A DNA stretch of 64,000 bases from Coturnix japonica (GCF_001577835.2 NC_029516.1:116247276-116311275); one strand, 5' to 3'; shown: positions 1 to 11,954, counted from the first letter of the stretch. The notes: generated by a model from the sequence alone, not told the origin. Numbers and translations are program-made.

Positions 1-369
1 TCATAGTTTGAGAGCACCAGCACAGTCCATCACACTTTCTACCTCAGTCTTTCATTTGAGAGTGGACAAAGCAGATCCAGTAACATTCCAGTGACTTTCA
101 ATAGCAGCACAGTCAGTCTCTGTATATGGCAGAGATTTTTAACCCTGTGCTTAACTACATCCCTACCCCTCAAGACTATGCCAGAAATAAATCTCTGTTT
201 TTAAAGAAAAAGTGTAAATCAATGCTCTGAAAAGTTACAAAATGCCAGGACTGATGTTATTCCTGCTGCAACATCAGCCATAACCATTATAGCTTTCAAA
301 GACATTATTTTTTTTTTCTCTTACATAGAAAGCTGAAAGAAATGTTATAAGGATTTACATTTCATAATT

Positions 370-500
370 ATAGAATCATAGAATGGTCTGGGTTGAAAAG
401 GACCACAATGGTCATCCAGTTTCAGCCCCCCTACTATGTGCAGGGTCGCCAACCACCAGACCAGGCTGCCCAGAGCCACATCCAGCCTGGCCTTGAATGA
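370..500 (-). repeat. CR1 LINE 3'-end fragment
   Basis: Reverse complement of the CR1 3' UTR: 'atagaatcatagaatgg', then 'ggttgaaaaggaccacaatgg', then the 'accaggctgcccagagcc' block. It is a 5'-truncated copy stopping after 'cagcctggccttgaatg'. Confidence 0.85.
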
Positions 501-1861
501 AAAACAGGCATTCAGGAAGAAGTAGCCATAATGTGCACTGCTTGTGAAAGCTGTAATCAAGCACTAATGCCACGGTAATTTATGAACGAACTTGTCTTTA
601 TCTCAATTCATCATCCTTTTTTCATATTTTCTCCCCTCTTGTTTTGAGGAGGGAGAGAGAGGGAACAGCATGAGGCAGCAGAGCTACCTACCCACGTGAA
701 ACCACCACAGGTATAGATACGCTAAAAAATATTCAGCGTAACTAAAAGCCTTTTTTTTCTGTTCAATACAGTGGATGATCTCACTGTCTTTCTGTCTATA
801 ACTCTTTTTTTTCTTACCTGCCTGTAGTAGCGACAACACTTTGAATCCCATAGAAGTTCACTAGAGGGAGCTCTTGTTATTTGCAGGTCTGTAAAATATG
901 TGCCCACATCAAATAAATAAATAAATAAATAAATAAATACAAGTTATCAACAGCAAATAGTGGGTTTTGTATTCCTGCCTTAATGCAGTCATTCTTCCTC
1001 TCTTGAAGGAGGGTATAATTCTGTTAGCTACACATGGTCTTATCTGTATAATTCTCCTCTTCCTGAAGGGCATCGTTTTCTTGACCTTGATGGTCACCTG
1101 TGGTGATGCATGCAATGTGCTATGGGAGTGTTTACATAAAATGAAACAGCAGAACAGTATAATTCCATTTCCTTTCCTTCCATCTTCCTTCCTCTATAAA
1201 AAAAGAAAAAAGAAAAAAGACCACCAATGAATAAGAAAATTTCTTTTTAGATTAAAATTTAACAGTACCTGATGAAAAATGATATATCTCCTATGCTGAT
1301 CTAAATTTCCCTAAACTTTCATGTCCAGCAATGTTTCTAGTATCTATCTATTGACAATCAGATATCTTACATGACACTCAGTTATGTTCAGTGTGCTTTC
1401 TGTTTTCTGTTGCCACTGAACACAATAAATCATTTTGTTTAGTCTCACACTGAAGGGAAACAGCAGTGTTCATTGTGCAATCAGTTTATGACTGGTATTT
1501 GAGGGTAGAGGCAGCAGCACAGAAGACTTGGATTAACAGGTTGCATAACTGTTGAAGTGTCATTAGATTGTTGTTTTCAGGCTCTAAATAGCCTCTATCC
1601 ACAAAACAAAAGTAAGCCTTAAAGCACATAACAGAGGAAAGCACATGGGATGTGTTGTTTTATTTCCTATGATGAGAAACAGTTAATATTAGTTACCTTC
1701 CTCAGCAGTGTATTTTCTTTAGACAAAGGGAAGAATGCCATGACATTCAGTACTATTGTAGCCCAAATATATCAATCTTTTTTTAGGTGAAATGGTGTTA
1801 CCACAAAATGTGAGTTTCTAAGGTGTTCTTAAGCAGACAATGTTCTCTCTAGATATTCACC
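501..1861. other. Unique noncoding DNA
   Basis: AT-rich, only short random frames. Holds the AAAT microsatellite and nothing else I can support. May be P2RY8 upstream intron or intergenic DNA. Confidence 0.5.
912..939 (+). repeat. (AAAT)n microsatellite
   Basis: About seven tandem units of aaat, nearly perfect. Confidence 0.95.
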
Positions 1862-2361
1862 TGTCACGGTTTAAATGAAAATCTACCTTACGTCCGTGAC
1901 AGGGATGCCGCGGCCCCACAGGGGCCCTAGGCCAAAAGGAAAAGTTAATTAGGAAAAGAAAACAGCGGCAACGATCTAAGGAGGCACACTTATTTACTTA
2001 TTACTATATCGAAATACAGGATAACACAATATAATATGATATAATTGAAATTAAGCTAACGAATCAAGCAAAATAGGAGAGAGAATGAGTCCCGAAACCG
2101 AGAGACCTACTGTAAACTCTAGGTGAAACAGTGAAGGCTCCCACACACTCCCCTGAACGCCAGAACTCGAAAGATGTCAGTTCAGCCTATGAGAGAGATA
2201 ATATAGTGTCCAGGTCCCGTGACCCATCTCTGACTGTGATGTTCTCTGGGTTATGTAGTCTTCTTCTGTAAGTTGAGGATTCAGTAAAATTATTCATGCT
2301 TTACATGATGTTATGATGTGGAATACTGATAGCAAAACTACAAAATTATTAAACCATGACA
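1862..2361. repeat. Solo LTR of an avian endogenous retrovirus or LTR element
   Basis: A 500-bp block that starts TGTCACGGTTTAA and ends TTAAACCATGACA, i.e. TG...CA termini inside near-inverted ends of the avian LTR type. It is flanked by an identical 5-bp target duplication, tcacc, at 1857-1861 and 2362-2366. No internal retroviral sequence or second LTR is present, so it is a solo LTR left by LTR-LTR recombination. Clean ends and an intact duplication suggest a fairly recent insertion. Orientation was not decided with confidence. Fossil element, not coding. Confidence 0.85.
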
Positions 2362-3242
2362 TCACCCTGCCCTCCACGCTTGTTTATCACCTAATAGAGA
2401 AAGGCCAAAGACATTTTGATTGATCCTGCATGAGTGTAGATGGCTGCAGCATTAACTCTCTGTTTCAGCAGCAGCCCCTATACCCCAGCCTTGCTTCCGA
2501 TTTCACATGTCGAGGAAAGTCAGATGAATCAATGGCAGAATGTCGGGCTGCATTATTGTCACTGCCGCTTTTTGCTCCTGGTGATCCTTCTTCCTCATTT
2601 TCCAGGATCTGGCTTTGAAATAAGAAGTGCTAATAAAAGGAAGGATGACAGAGCTGTATCACATTTGGTTTGCTCATAACACTGCTTCTTTTTCATACTG
2701 ATAAACTGTCAGTATATCTCAGAACGAACTTCAAGGGCTTCATAACTCTTTTAAAGCTCCTTATAGTAATTTTTCTTGACCAAATACTGGTCTTATACAA
2801 GGACTCAGATTTAGACAGCTTCATAGAATGAAATAATCATCATGTGTCCCAGACCACTGGCAGAGTTTTACTGAAGTTTGTTTCTCGCCCATAATATACA
2901 GACATAGAAGTTTATATATGTGTACATGTTTGCAAACCATATTACACATACTGATTACTTTAAGCTCTACTTGCAGCCAGTAGAGACACACAAGTTTGTG
3001 TAGGAAAAGTCCACAGTGGTTTGTTCACCCTCTGGTCTTTTCTTGACTGCTAGAAAATGATGAGCTGCCCTAAGGTCACTGACTCGTGGGGTAAGTCGCT
3101 CTTCCCTTCTGTCTCCTGATAAATCTGTAGACAGAGAGACACTTTTGAAGCTTTGATATGAACAACAAAAGCCCTGCTAGTCAGATATAAGATATGAAAT
3201 TATGTAGGCACCCATATAAGGATAATATTAACAGCAACTAAC

Positions 3243-3320
3243 TATTGGTGATGGGTGGATGGTTGAACTGAATGATCTTGAAAGTCTTTTCCAACTTTGG
3301 TAATTCTATAATTCAGTGAT
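3243..3320 (+). repeat. CR1 LINE 3'-tip fragment
   Basis: 'ggtgatgggtggatggttgaactgaatgatcttgaaagtcttttccaac'-type tail, the last ~75 bp of CR1 in + orientation, ending in a degenerate 'attctataattc'. Confidence 0.75.
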
Positions 3321-4876
3321 TTTGCACATTTTTGGCCTGTGCAATCACATTTTCTCATAGAAGCCATCAGCAGTGCTGTCTGCATGAAAAGATACTGTGA
3401 GGGCTTTAAAGAAATATCATGCAGCCATGGCCATCAAAAGGTTTTAATGTCTGTGTCATGGCCTGGAGAGTCCCAGTGGGAGCAGCATCTCCAGTGATTC
3501 TTCTGCCCAAGGGTCCAGAAGGCCAGGTCAAGTATCAGCCATACTGTAGGCAGTCCTGTGTTTTGCTGTCCTGGCTTGCCTAGTGGTTTCTTTCTCTGAC
3601 TTCAGACTTGGTGCCTTGCCCTGTCTGTTGTCCACAGGCACTCAGAGGAGCCTGTCCCTCTCACCACCTGTCCCTGCCTGTGTGCTGCAGGACAGTGCCC
3701 TGACTGGTGAGAGTGCTGTCCTACCTGTGCTGCCTCCTTTTGGCTTGTGGAGCAGCCTTGATCTCTCTGTTCCCAAGCAATTGCTGGCAAACTTCTATCT
3801 AATCTCTACAGATTTGGATGGAAGTAGTAAGCTGAAGATGTGTTGAATCTGTATTGAGAAGAACATGAAGAAGTGACTGCTAAACACTTGCTTTTGATAA
3901 CAAATTCGGAGACTACTTCCTCTTCAGCTGTTATGATTGGGTATTTGATATATCGACCACATGCAGGTGGTCAATAAGTGATAAGTTAAAAGAGGATTTA
4001 GCAGTTTTCTTTAGTGCCAGTGTAACAAGATCTTAAAAGAACTGAAAGGATCTTCTGTTCGATTTCTTCTTTTTCTACTCTTGCATATTCAAATGTCTTT
4101 AGTTTCACTTATAACTTTTAGTAACCAGCCCCAGAAACATAGAAGTTTCACTCTGGGTTCACCTAAAGTGCCCATTCTTATGCTTGAAGTGGTAGCTTTG
4201 ATTCTGGTCCTTGTTTTGCAACAGATTCTCTCGTGACTTGGGGCAAAAATGCCCCTATCTGAGCATCAGTTCTTGCTGGTCTTATCATCCAGTGTAGCGC
4301 TGACAGATGTTAAGCAGAGATGTTATTTTTGCATTTTATTTTGAAGTGTGTAATCAAAATACATTTACTATGGTAGATGAAAAATAATGGATAACTTTTT
4401 TAATGACCCCTATGACAAGTAAATAAGGCCATTTTTGCAAGGTTCTTAAGATAGAGCACGTGAAGCCAACAAGTCCTGCAGCAGTAATAGATTGAAGCCT
4501 ATCAATCATTAACAGCTAAATGTCATTCTCATTGCTGACAGACCTCTGAAGAAAGATACAAGTGCTGGAAAAAGTTACCTCAATAAGAAATGATGTTGTT
4601 AGAAAGTAACAGAATATCTAAAAGTGAGTAGAAATAAGACTTTGTTCTATTGACAACAGCTTCAGATAAAGCATAGTTCGTCTTTACCTGTACCACAGGA
4701 AAAGCTGACATATCATCCCCATGCAGGACTTTCATGTCCTGTCAGTATGTAGATAATTACATCAGTGTTTGGAGTTTTCACTATTCTGTCTGCAAGACTC
4801 ACAACATGAGTGAGATGTTACGTTATTCCTATCTGGCATTTCTGAAGCACTTTATTCCATTCTGAATTGAATACTT

Positions 4877-4896
4877 CCCCCCCCCCGCCCCCCCCC
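4877..4896 (+). repeat. Poly-C tract
   Basis: Ten C, one G, nine C. The minus strand is a G-run able in principle to form a G-quadruplex. Confidence 0.9.
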
Positions 4897-5904
4897 TTTC
4901 ATTGTTTTTTCTATTTAACCCATATTTTCCCATTCTGTTTGCAAGAATACTCTAGGTGAGATAGAAAGAGGGATAGGAGGGAAAGAAAGTTATAGGTTGC
5001 CTTCTATTTCACATCTGTGGGCAGAATTAATCTCTGATATCATGAAGACACCGTTAGAAATATAAAAAGACATTTCTTTCTGGAAGGGGGGAGGAGAATA
5101 AAATAATTCTTATCAAGTCATCTTACTTAAAAGCAAGAAATCTAACTTAACTGCATATTTTTTATCTACATAGGTTACAGCCTGATTAGTTTCTCTCTTC
5201 TCATTTGCTAGGAAGTAATCCATGAAGGAGCCTTTGAAGAAAAAGGTTATTTAAGTTAGTGCAAGGGGACCTGATTTTGAGTTGCAAGACGACCTAGTTA
5301 GTCATAGGACATGATTTAGAAAGGGAAATGTCACTATTGCAAGAATCTTTGACCTACAAAAGGGAAGTCACAATGGCAGACAGATTGTTTTGTTCAAAAG
5401 ACTTGGCAGGAAAAAGCACTGTCTGGGCAAAACTGCAAAACCTACGAAATTTGTGTCTGTAGATTCAATTGGCCATTTTAGCCTTTACTGATAAATATGG
5501 GTGGTATTATAAATAAGCATCTCCACTATCTCCACTCCACTATTTCAGTGATATCTCTCTGGTTCCAAGCTTGCTTAGCATTCCAGAATGCTTGCTACCC
5601 TTTTATAAAGCCTTTGCATACTGAGCTAAGGGCTGGATTTTCTCACGTTTTCTTCTGGCTGTGTATTTAAAACCTTTTTATATATGTCACTTACTGTATA
5701 TTACCAATTATGGCATTGTGTTAAATTGACTACTGATTAAGTACTAATCAGAGCTAGTAAGAATCCTACAATCTAATCTTGTGAATTATCATGTTAATAA
5801 ACCACAAATTGCTATTAAACGTAGAGCCATGTAGAAATCAATTCACTATATAAAGCCATTCTGGCTAAAGGAAGTAAGCACAGTGATACTTAAATGTTGA
5901 GTGT

Positions 5905-6078
5905 GAAGCCATCTGGAACTGAACTTGATGTTAAAAACAAGAAGAAGGGATTCTATACATACATTGGCCAGAAGAGGAAGGCTAAGAAGAGCACACCTTC
6001 TTTGGGAAATGAGAAAGGAGAACTGACTATGATAGATACAGAGAAGGCTGAGGTACTAAATGAATTTTTTGCCTCATA
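5905..6078 (+). repeat. CR1 LINE ORF2 fragment (linker before RT)
   Basis: An in-frame stretch reading KNKKKGFYTYIGQKRKAKK...EKAEVLNEFFAS, which matches the CR1 ORF2 region between endonuclease and reverse transcriptase (typical CR1 reads NKKGFYKYI...EKAEVLNAFFAS). It is only this internal piece and lacks both element ends. The next CR1 piece to the right is in the opposite orientation. Confidence 0.8.
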
Positions 6079-6154
6079 GCTAGCATTACAATATCTTTGA
6101 CCTCAGCATTGCTTGGGCTGTAGAATATCTTAGTTTTGTGCCTGGAAGTCAATA

Positions 6155-6715
6155 AATCTGGCCTAGATGCAGTACTCCAGGTGGGGCCTTATGTGGGCAG
6201 AATAAAGAGGGACAATCACCTCTCTGTCCCTGCTGGCCACCCCTCTTTTGGTGGATCCAGGCTACCATTGACCTTCCAAGCTGCAAGTGCACACTGTTGG
6301 CTCATGTTCAGTTTTATATCCACCAGGACTACCAGGTCCTTCTCCACAGGGCTGCTTTCAAGGAGTTCTTCTCCCAGTTTGTATACATATCTGAGATTCT
6401 TCCAACCCAAGTGCAAAACCTAACACTTTGCTATGCTGAACCTCATTAGGTTCGTGTGGGCCCACCTTTAGAGTTTGTTAAGGTCCTTCTGGATGGTATC
6501 CCTTCATCCTAACGTGTCAACCGCACCACTCAGCTTGGTGTCATCTGCAAACTTGCTGAAGATGCCCTTGAGCCCATCGTAAGTGTCACTGATGAAGATG
6601 TTGAAGAGCACTGGTTCCAAGTCAGACCCCTGGGAGACACCTCTCACGGTACCACTTTGCTCAAAGCCTCATCCAGCCTGGCCTTGACTGCCTCCAGGAT
6701 GGACCATCCAGAGCT
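6155..6715 (-). repeat. CR1 LINE ORF2/3' fragments, rearranged
   Basis: About 6155-6655 reads on the minus strand as the reverse-transcriptase half of CR1 (the 'cagtactccaggtggggcc' to 'agtgtcactgatgaagatgttgaagagcac' blocks, with SKFADD-type coding remnants). 6655-6715 then jumps back to 3' UTR sequence ('tccagcctggccttgactgcctccagg'). The block order differs from an intact element, so it is two fragments or an internally rearranged copy. Confidence 0.8.
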
Positions 6716-6879
6716 AAAGCAAAAAAAATTACAGGAACAGGTGGAGAGAACTTTTTCTTCTAATACAACAAGAAACTGAAGACTAATTGAATCCAGACAA
6801 TACATAAATAATTCATAAATGTCAATATTATGAAATTTATAGATATTGATCAAGGAAGAAAACAGATGTTTGGAAAAAG

Positions 6880-7061
6880 GTATTCACAAAGAAGGTGTTT
6901 GGGCCCTGGCATTGGCTCCTCAGGGCAGTGGTCACAGCCCCAAAACTGCTGGAGCTCAGAAGAATTCAAACATCACACTCAGACATAGGGTCTGAATTTT
7001 GAGTTGTCCTGTGTGCAGACAGAAGCTGGACTTGATGATCCTTATGAGTCCCTTCTAACTC
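6880..7061 (+). repeat. CR1 LINE 3'-end fragment, older subfamily
   Basis: Plus-strand CR1-like 3' region: '...tggacttgatgatccttatgagtcccttctaactcacagaat'. The unit differs from the 'ttttccaacctt' subfamily used elsewhere in the window. It abuts the 3' end of the minus-strand CR1 that starts at about 7062. Confidence 0.65.
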
Positions 7062-9508
7062 ACAGAATCACAGAATCACAGAATTACCCGGGTTGGAAGG
7101 GACCTCAAGGATCATGTAGTTCCAACCCCCCCTGCCTAGCAGGGCCACCAAACATACACATTTACTAGATCAGGTGCCCAGGGCCCGTCCAACCTGGTCT
7201 TGAACACTCTCAAGGACGGGGCATCCACAACCTCACTGGGCAGCCTGTTCAGGACCTAACCACCCCTTCTAGTAAAGAACTTTCCCCTAACATCCAACCT
7301 AAATCTTCCCTCCTTCAACTTAAAACCGCATTTCGCCCTAGTCCTTGCTATTATCAGCCCTTTCGAAGAGTTTACTCCCCTGCCTGGGAGTCAAGTTCCT
7401 TACAGAGGTATTGAAAGGCTAGCAATGGGTCACCGCGCCACCTTCTCTTCTCAGGCTGAACAAACCCAACTCCCTCACCTGTCGCGTCATAGGGGGGTGC
7501 TCCAGCGCCTGATCCATCTTTTGTGGCCCCCTCTGGACCCTTTCCAAAAATCCATTCATTCTTTGTAACGAGGCTCCCACACCTGGACACCAGTACTCCA
7601 GATGGGCCTCACCAAGAGCAGGTATAGAGAGGCGTCACCGACTCACCTCCCTATCCCTGCTGACGCATCCCTTCTCCTGATTGGGGCGCCAGGATCGCCA
7701 TTTGCTTTCGGGCTGCCAGAGCGCACTGCTGGCTCATGTTAGTTTCTCATCTATCAGGACACCCTAGGTGCTTTTTTCAAGCCGAGCGTGCTCTCAAGGA
7801 CAACTCCTCCCAGCGCTGTACGGTGCCTGGGGTTTCTCCGCGCCCAAGTTGCAAAAACCTTGCACTTTGCCGTGTTGAACCTCATTAGGTTTCACCCGAG
7901 CCAGGGCTTTCCAGCCTGTCAAGGTCCCTCTGAATGGCATCTGTTCCCTCCACCGATCGACTTGCACACCAGTTGGTGTCGTCAGCAACTTGCTTGAGGT
8001 GCACTCCATTCCCTCATCGATGTCATTAATAAAGACGTTAAGGCACCGCTCCCAAAGACAGACCCTTGAGGACGCCGCTCTGTTACCGGCCTCCACCTGG
8101 ACATTAGAGCATTCGACCACCACCTCTGTTCTGCGGCCTTTCAACAATTGCTTATCCACTCTAGTTGTCCACCCATCAATCCACCCCTGCCCTCCAATTT
8201 GCGAGATGAGGCTGTTGATGGGGGACCATGTCAAAGGCCTTGCTCAGGCTCCTAGGTAGAATGACATCGCGTCGCCTTTCCCTTCATCCACCAACCGGCC
8301 GTCACTCCATCATAGAAGCCACAAGCTATTAGTTTAAGCATGGACCCTTCCCCTGGTGAACGCATGCTGGCTGTCTCGGATCACATGCTCGTTCTTTATG
8401 TGATCAAGGGCATGTTGTTCCAGGAGGAACTCTGGTCATAATCTTCCCAGGCACAGAGGTGCAGACTCACCGGCCGTAGTTACCCGGGTCGTCCCTGCTC
8501 CCTTCTTTGTAAATGGAGTGACGTGACCTCTTCCTCCAATCATAGGGACCTCACCCTGACAGCCACGACTTCTCAAATATGATGGAGAGCGGCTCAGCAA
8601 CCACCTCAGCCAGCTCCTTCAGGACCCTGGGATGCCACGCCATCTGGCCCCATAGACTTATACTCATTCAGTCTAAGGAGGCACTCTCGGACTTGCATCT
8701 ACCTTACAGTGGGGAGGATTTACCTCCTTGGTCCCCACATGGAGGGATGGGGGTGCAAGACTTAGGACGTGAAAAAGACTAGAATTCCTGCCCCAGTGAA
8801 GACGAGGTGAAGAACTCTCATTCAGCACCTCAGCTTTCTCTTCATCTGTGAAGCCATTTCTCCTTTTAAATTTACCAGAGTAGGCACGCCCATTTTGCCT
8901 GTCTCTTCTGGCCAATGTACCTGTAGAAGGTTTTCTTGTTGTTTTTCACATCCCTCGCCAAGTTCAGTTCTGCCTGCGCCTTGGCTTCCTGATCCCACAT
9001 CTGCAAGTTCGGACGGCATCCCTGTATTCTTCCGGGTGACACAGCCTTGTTTCCAGAGCTTGTACACCCCTTTCTTCACCCTCAGTCTCTTAGCAGGTCC
9101 TTAGCTGAAGCATGCTGGTATTCTACCTCTCCTGCCCACTTTCTTAATCAGGGGAATGGAGACCTCTTGTGCTGCCAGGAGGGCATCCTTGAACAGTAGC
9201 CAGCTCTCCTCAACGTCCTTATCTTTGAGGGCAGCGCGCCAGGGGATCTTGGCCAGCATTCCATTGAGAAGCTTTGAAGTCGGCTCTTCTAAAGTTGAGC
9301 ATCCTGGTCCTGCCTCTTTGCCAGGCCCACATCGCGCTTGAGATCACAAACTGAACCAAGGCATGATCGCTGGAGCCCAGGCAGCCTCCAACCTTGACGC
9401 CTTTGATGATCTCCTCAGCGTTGGTGAGCAGCAGGTCCAGCAACGCTTGACCTCTGGTCAGTCTACCCAATACCTGAACCAGAAAGCTATCATCAATGGA
9501 TTCCAAGA
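7062..9508 (-). repeat. Long CR1 LINE copy, minus strand, 5'-truncated
   Basis: The longest CR1 here, about 2.4 kb. Its 3' end is at 7062 with (cacagaat) repeats. Reading leftward on the minus strand are the 3' UTR, the RT C-terminal part, the RT core (remnant 'NVFINDIDEGMECT'), the linker ('EEKAEVLNE' near 8840) and the end of the endonuclease region ('SFLVQVLGRLTRGQALLDLLLTN...GCLGSSDHALVQF', 9219-9506). Many frame breaks make it inactive. CpG dinucleotides are common within it, unlike the surrounding unique DNA. Confidence 0.9.
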
Positions 9509-9509
9509 G

Positions 9510-10544
9510 CCTTCTGGAAGGGTAGTGGTTAATGGAGTTAAGTCCAGCTGGTGACCTGTTACAAGTGGTGACCCCCAGGGGTCGGTTCTAGGGCCCATCT
9601 TGTTTAACATCTTCATTGATGACCTGAATGAGGGAATTGAGTGCAAGCTGAATGAGGGAATTGAGTGCAAGCTAAGTAAGTTTGCAGATGACAACAAGCT
9701 GGGAGGTGTTGTTGATCTGCCTGAGAGTAGGGAGGCCCTTCAGAGGGATCTGGATAGGCTGAATCGCTGGGCTGAAGTTAATGGGATGAGGTTCAACAAG
9801 ACCAAGTGCCGGGTCCTGCACTTTGGCCACAATAACCCCATACAGCACTACAGACTTGGGATGGAGTGGCTGGATGACTGTGAAGAGGAAAGGGACCTGG
9901 GGGTGTTGGTTGATGCTCAGCTGAACATGAGCCGACAGTGTGCCCAGGTGGCCAAGAAGGCCAACAGTATCCTGGCCTGTATAAGAAATAGCGTGGCCAG
10001 CAGGAGCAGAGAGGTGATCATCCATCTGTACTCATCCCTGGTGAGGCCGCATCTTGAGTACTGTGTTCAGTTTTGGGCTCCTCACTACAAGAAAGACATT
10101 GAGGCCCTGGAACATGTCCAGAGAAGGGCAACAAAACTTGTGAGGGGTCTGGAGCACAAGTCTTATGAGGAGCAGTTCAGGGAGCTGGGATTGTTTAGCC
10201 TGGAGAAGAAAAGTCTCAGGGGAGACCTCATTGCACTTTACAACTTCCTGAAGGGAGGTTTTGATGAGGAGGGGCTTGGCCTCTTCAGCCAGGCAACAAA
10301 CAGGACCCAAGGAAATGGCCACAATTTGTATCAGATGAGGTTTAGACTGGATATAAGAAGGAACTGGTCAGGCACTGGAATAGTCTGCCCAGGGAGGTGG
10401 TGGAGTCACCATTCCTGGCAGTGTTCAAAGAGCATCTGGATAGGGAGCCAGGTGATATGGTTTATGGGTTTTCTGTAGGTATGGTATAGGGAGAACAGTT
10501 AGACTAGATCCTTTCCAACCTTGTGATTCTATGATTCTTTTGAT
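9510..10544 (+). repeat. CR1 LINE copy with 292-codon open RT frame
   Basis: Plus-strand CR1 truncated inside the RT domain. An open frame at 9600-10478 reads [13 protein letters not shown]...KFADD...GVVD and on through [20 protein letters not shown] and LGLFSLEKK to the ORF2 C-terminus. FADD, residues 28-31 of this frame, is the catalytic RT box. The segment [14 protein letters not shown] lies just upstream, behind an in-frame TGA near 9551. A 24-bp tandem duplication (9624-9671) repeats LNEGIECK. The 3' end 'tttccaaccttgtgattctatgattctt' is typical. Too short to be active. Confidence 0.93.
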
Positions 10545-11340
10545 TACTTGTATGTTTCATACTTCTAGGTTAATCAAGTTTATATTCTTCTTCTTCCTAT
10601 ACCTTTTTTTTTTATCTTGTAAATGGTAATCAGAATCAATACACCTAAAACTAATACTGGGGTATGTATTCTATATAAAGAACTCTGAGTATTTACTGTT
10701 TTCAGTCATCATGCTCTCTGATTTCTATTTCTTGGAAAGCCCCAGCTTCCTTCTCACTTCTGAATCTTCTCAACTCTGACACGTTCAGGTTGCTGTATTT
10801 CCTACTAGCATAACCAAAACCAAGCTAGATGTATGTGAAGTTTTTCATTAGTACTAATATCATGTAAGCTGCTTTTACTGTCCCAATTTATTTTGCTGCT
10901 AACTTCCATGGCTTAATATACAAACTGCTTTTCAAGGAGCTCACAGTAAATGATACGACTGCCAGGGACTGAAGGAATAGCTGAAGTAGTAATTTCATTC
11001 AATATCCCAGGTAGACCTTGAAGAGGCCATCCTATTTCCAGTCTCAGAAGTGTGTACCAGCTAGGAGAAATTCTTTCATGATCTATCATGTAGCACTATA
11101 GCTAATGAAAAAAAATGGCTCTGGTTTACTGGAAAACAAATACAATGTCTATCTTTAAGGAAGAAGTTCTAACATAGGAATTGATTGTATTCATTACATT
11201 TTTTAACCCTGTTCATTTGAGGAGAGGCAGTGAAAGAGCAGCATGTTGGTCTTAGATGTGATCAATGTGAAAACACCACACAGGGACTAAAGGATTCAGT
11301 CAGAGGATCTTTCAGCCACCGTTAGCATTACCTAATCAGA

Positions 11341-11665
11341 GATCAGAGAATCATCTAGGTTGGAAAAGACCTTCAAGATCATTAAGTCCAGTCATCAACC
11401 CAACCTACCAAGTCCCACCACTAAACGTCTTTTAGTGTCACATCAAATCCACACATCTCTTAAATACCTCTAGGGATGAAGAATCCATCACTTCCCTATG
11501 CAACCTGTTTCAATGCTTGACCACCTGCTCCATGAAGAATTTCTTCCTAATGACTCATCTAATCTTCTCCTGTCACAACATGAGACTATTTCATGACACG
11601 CTAGCACTTGATAGCAGAAAAGAGAGTCTGGTACCCTTCTTATTGCAACCTCTCAATGTGATGTG
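11341..11665 (-). repeat. Old CR1 LINE 3' fragment
   Basis: Diverged minus-strand CR1: 'agaatcatctaggttggaaaagaccttcaagatcat', then 'gaatccatcacttccc', then 'gaagaatttcttcctaat' blocks in the right order. The degree of decay suggests an old insertion. Confidence 0.75.
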
Positions 11666-11826
11666 TATGTCAGATGTCTCCAAAACAGGATGCACGCATC
11701 TCAGGGGGTGTGAAAGACAATTTTTTGGGTTAGAGGAAGACAATTCTTTTGTACTACCAGTAACCTAAGAAATATAATTTAAAATAGTGTTTATTTCATC
11801 CTTTTCTCATCCTTTTTTATGTTCCT

Positions 11827-11852
11827 TTTTTTTTCTTTTTTTTTTTTTTTTG
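11827..11852 (+). repeat. T-rich tract
   Basis: Poly-T broken by two C residues. Confidence 0.85.
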
Positions 11853-11954
11853 GTTTATGTTTGTTTTAGAATGTAAACATAATGTTAATACAGTAGTATA
11901 AATACACATATATTTAAATATATTTATAAATGTACATATATTGGGGATTTGCTC

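Larger units (their letters stand above)
2367..5904. other. Unique noncoding DNA
   Basis: Contains only the CR1 tip at 3243 and the poly-C tract. 3420-3800 is more GC-rich, but its frames resemble no family I know. Confidence 0.5.

Noticed and set aside
9600-10478. 292-codon frame as a possible host gene
   Set aside because: It is the CR1 ORF2 reverse transcriptase (FADD box, CR1 C-terminus) followed directly by the CR1 3' UTR.
7062-10544. Twin-priming inversion of one CR1 insertion
   Set aside because: Both halves have their own CR1 3' end (7062 and 10544) and they overlap in the region covered, so they are two separate elements.
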